Shown here piece by piece: positions 5,252-5,319 of a DNA stretch of 5,319 bases (the first letter of the stretch is position 1; the number at the start of each line of letters is the position of its first letter). The stretch spans positions 1-5,319 of the forward strand of contig DATGOL010000060.1 of NCBI GenBank assembly GCA_035306065.1, written 5' to 3'. Position numbers and translations under genes: made by a program. Source of the stretch: JBBQHX01 sp035306065. Lineage in GTDB: Bacteria > Gemmatimonadota > Gemmatimonadetes > Gemmatimonadales > Gemmatimonadaceae. The notes beneath the pieces are model-generated. The model did not search any database. It was not told the origin of the DNA and worked only from the letters and a program-made list of their open reading frames with translations.

Positions 5252-5319
5252 GTGTTACCGAATTACTCGGGGCTCGTCGGACTGGCAGCGCTGCTGCATC
5301 CGGAGCCCGACGGCGGGCT
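5252..5319 (+). CDS. Possible start of an unidentified gene, truncated by the window end
   Basis: GTG 5252 opens a frame that stays open to the window end (22 full codons), beginning MLPNYSGLVGLAALLHPEP. An in-frame TAG at 5216-5218 limits the upstream extent. The codons are mostly GC-ending, like the confident genes. No Shine-Dalgarno site is present, and all three forward frames are open in this short piece, so the coding case is weak. A hairpin at 5304-5319 could instead mark a terminator. I do not recognise the product. Confidence 0.3.
   Translation, partial: MLPNYSGLVGLAALLHPEPDGG

Overview
The window is a housekeeping stretch from a fairly GC-rich bacterium. All confident genes lie on the + strand. 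Five genes are complete and one is partial: the 3' end of trmFO, then xerC, hslV, hslU, argF and a bcp/prxQ-type peroxiredoxin. No phage, transposon, CRISPR array, rRNA or tRNA was found.

The order trmFO-xerC-hslV-hslU is an old linkage, best known from Firmicutes (gid-codV-clpQ-clpY). The presence of trmFO argues against enteric-type Proteobacteria, and the base composition argues against typical low-GC Firmicutes. I infer a GC-rich lineage such as Gemmatimonadota, or another deep-branching phylum, but the sequence alone does not prove this.

Layout. Positions 1-180 hold the folate-dependent tRNA U54 methyltransferase C-terminus. The Xer tyrosine recombinase follows, probably starting at GTG 260 rather than ATG 218. 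Then come the HslV peptidase and HslU ATPase, which together form one proteasome-like protease. A 122-bp gap between them contains a 38-codon ORF with its own Shine-Dalgarno-like site; it runs 8 nt into hslU. The 67-bp hslU-argF gap carries a degenerate 7-bp tandem repeat (NNNAGTA x5), whose end forms a small hairpin followed by five T. argF (ornithine carbamoyltransferase) overlaps the peroxiredoxin gene by ATGA, so those two are probably co-translated. Positions 4838-5251 have no recognisable gene. The last 68 bases may begin another gene, and several short dyads surround that start.

Functionally, the first block combines tRNA modification, chromosome-dimer resolution and stress proteolysis. 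The second pairs an arginine-biosynthesis enzyme with a thiol peroxidase. The most interesting signals are small: the heptad repeat, the intercalated mini-ORF, a possible leaderless promoter at hslV and an enlarged HslU I-domain. I see no clear evidence for a wholly new multi-gene system.
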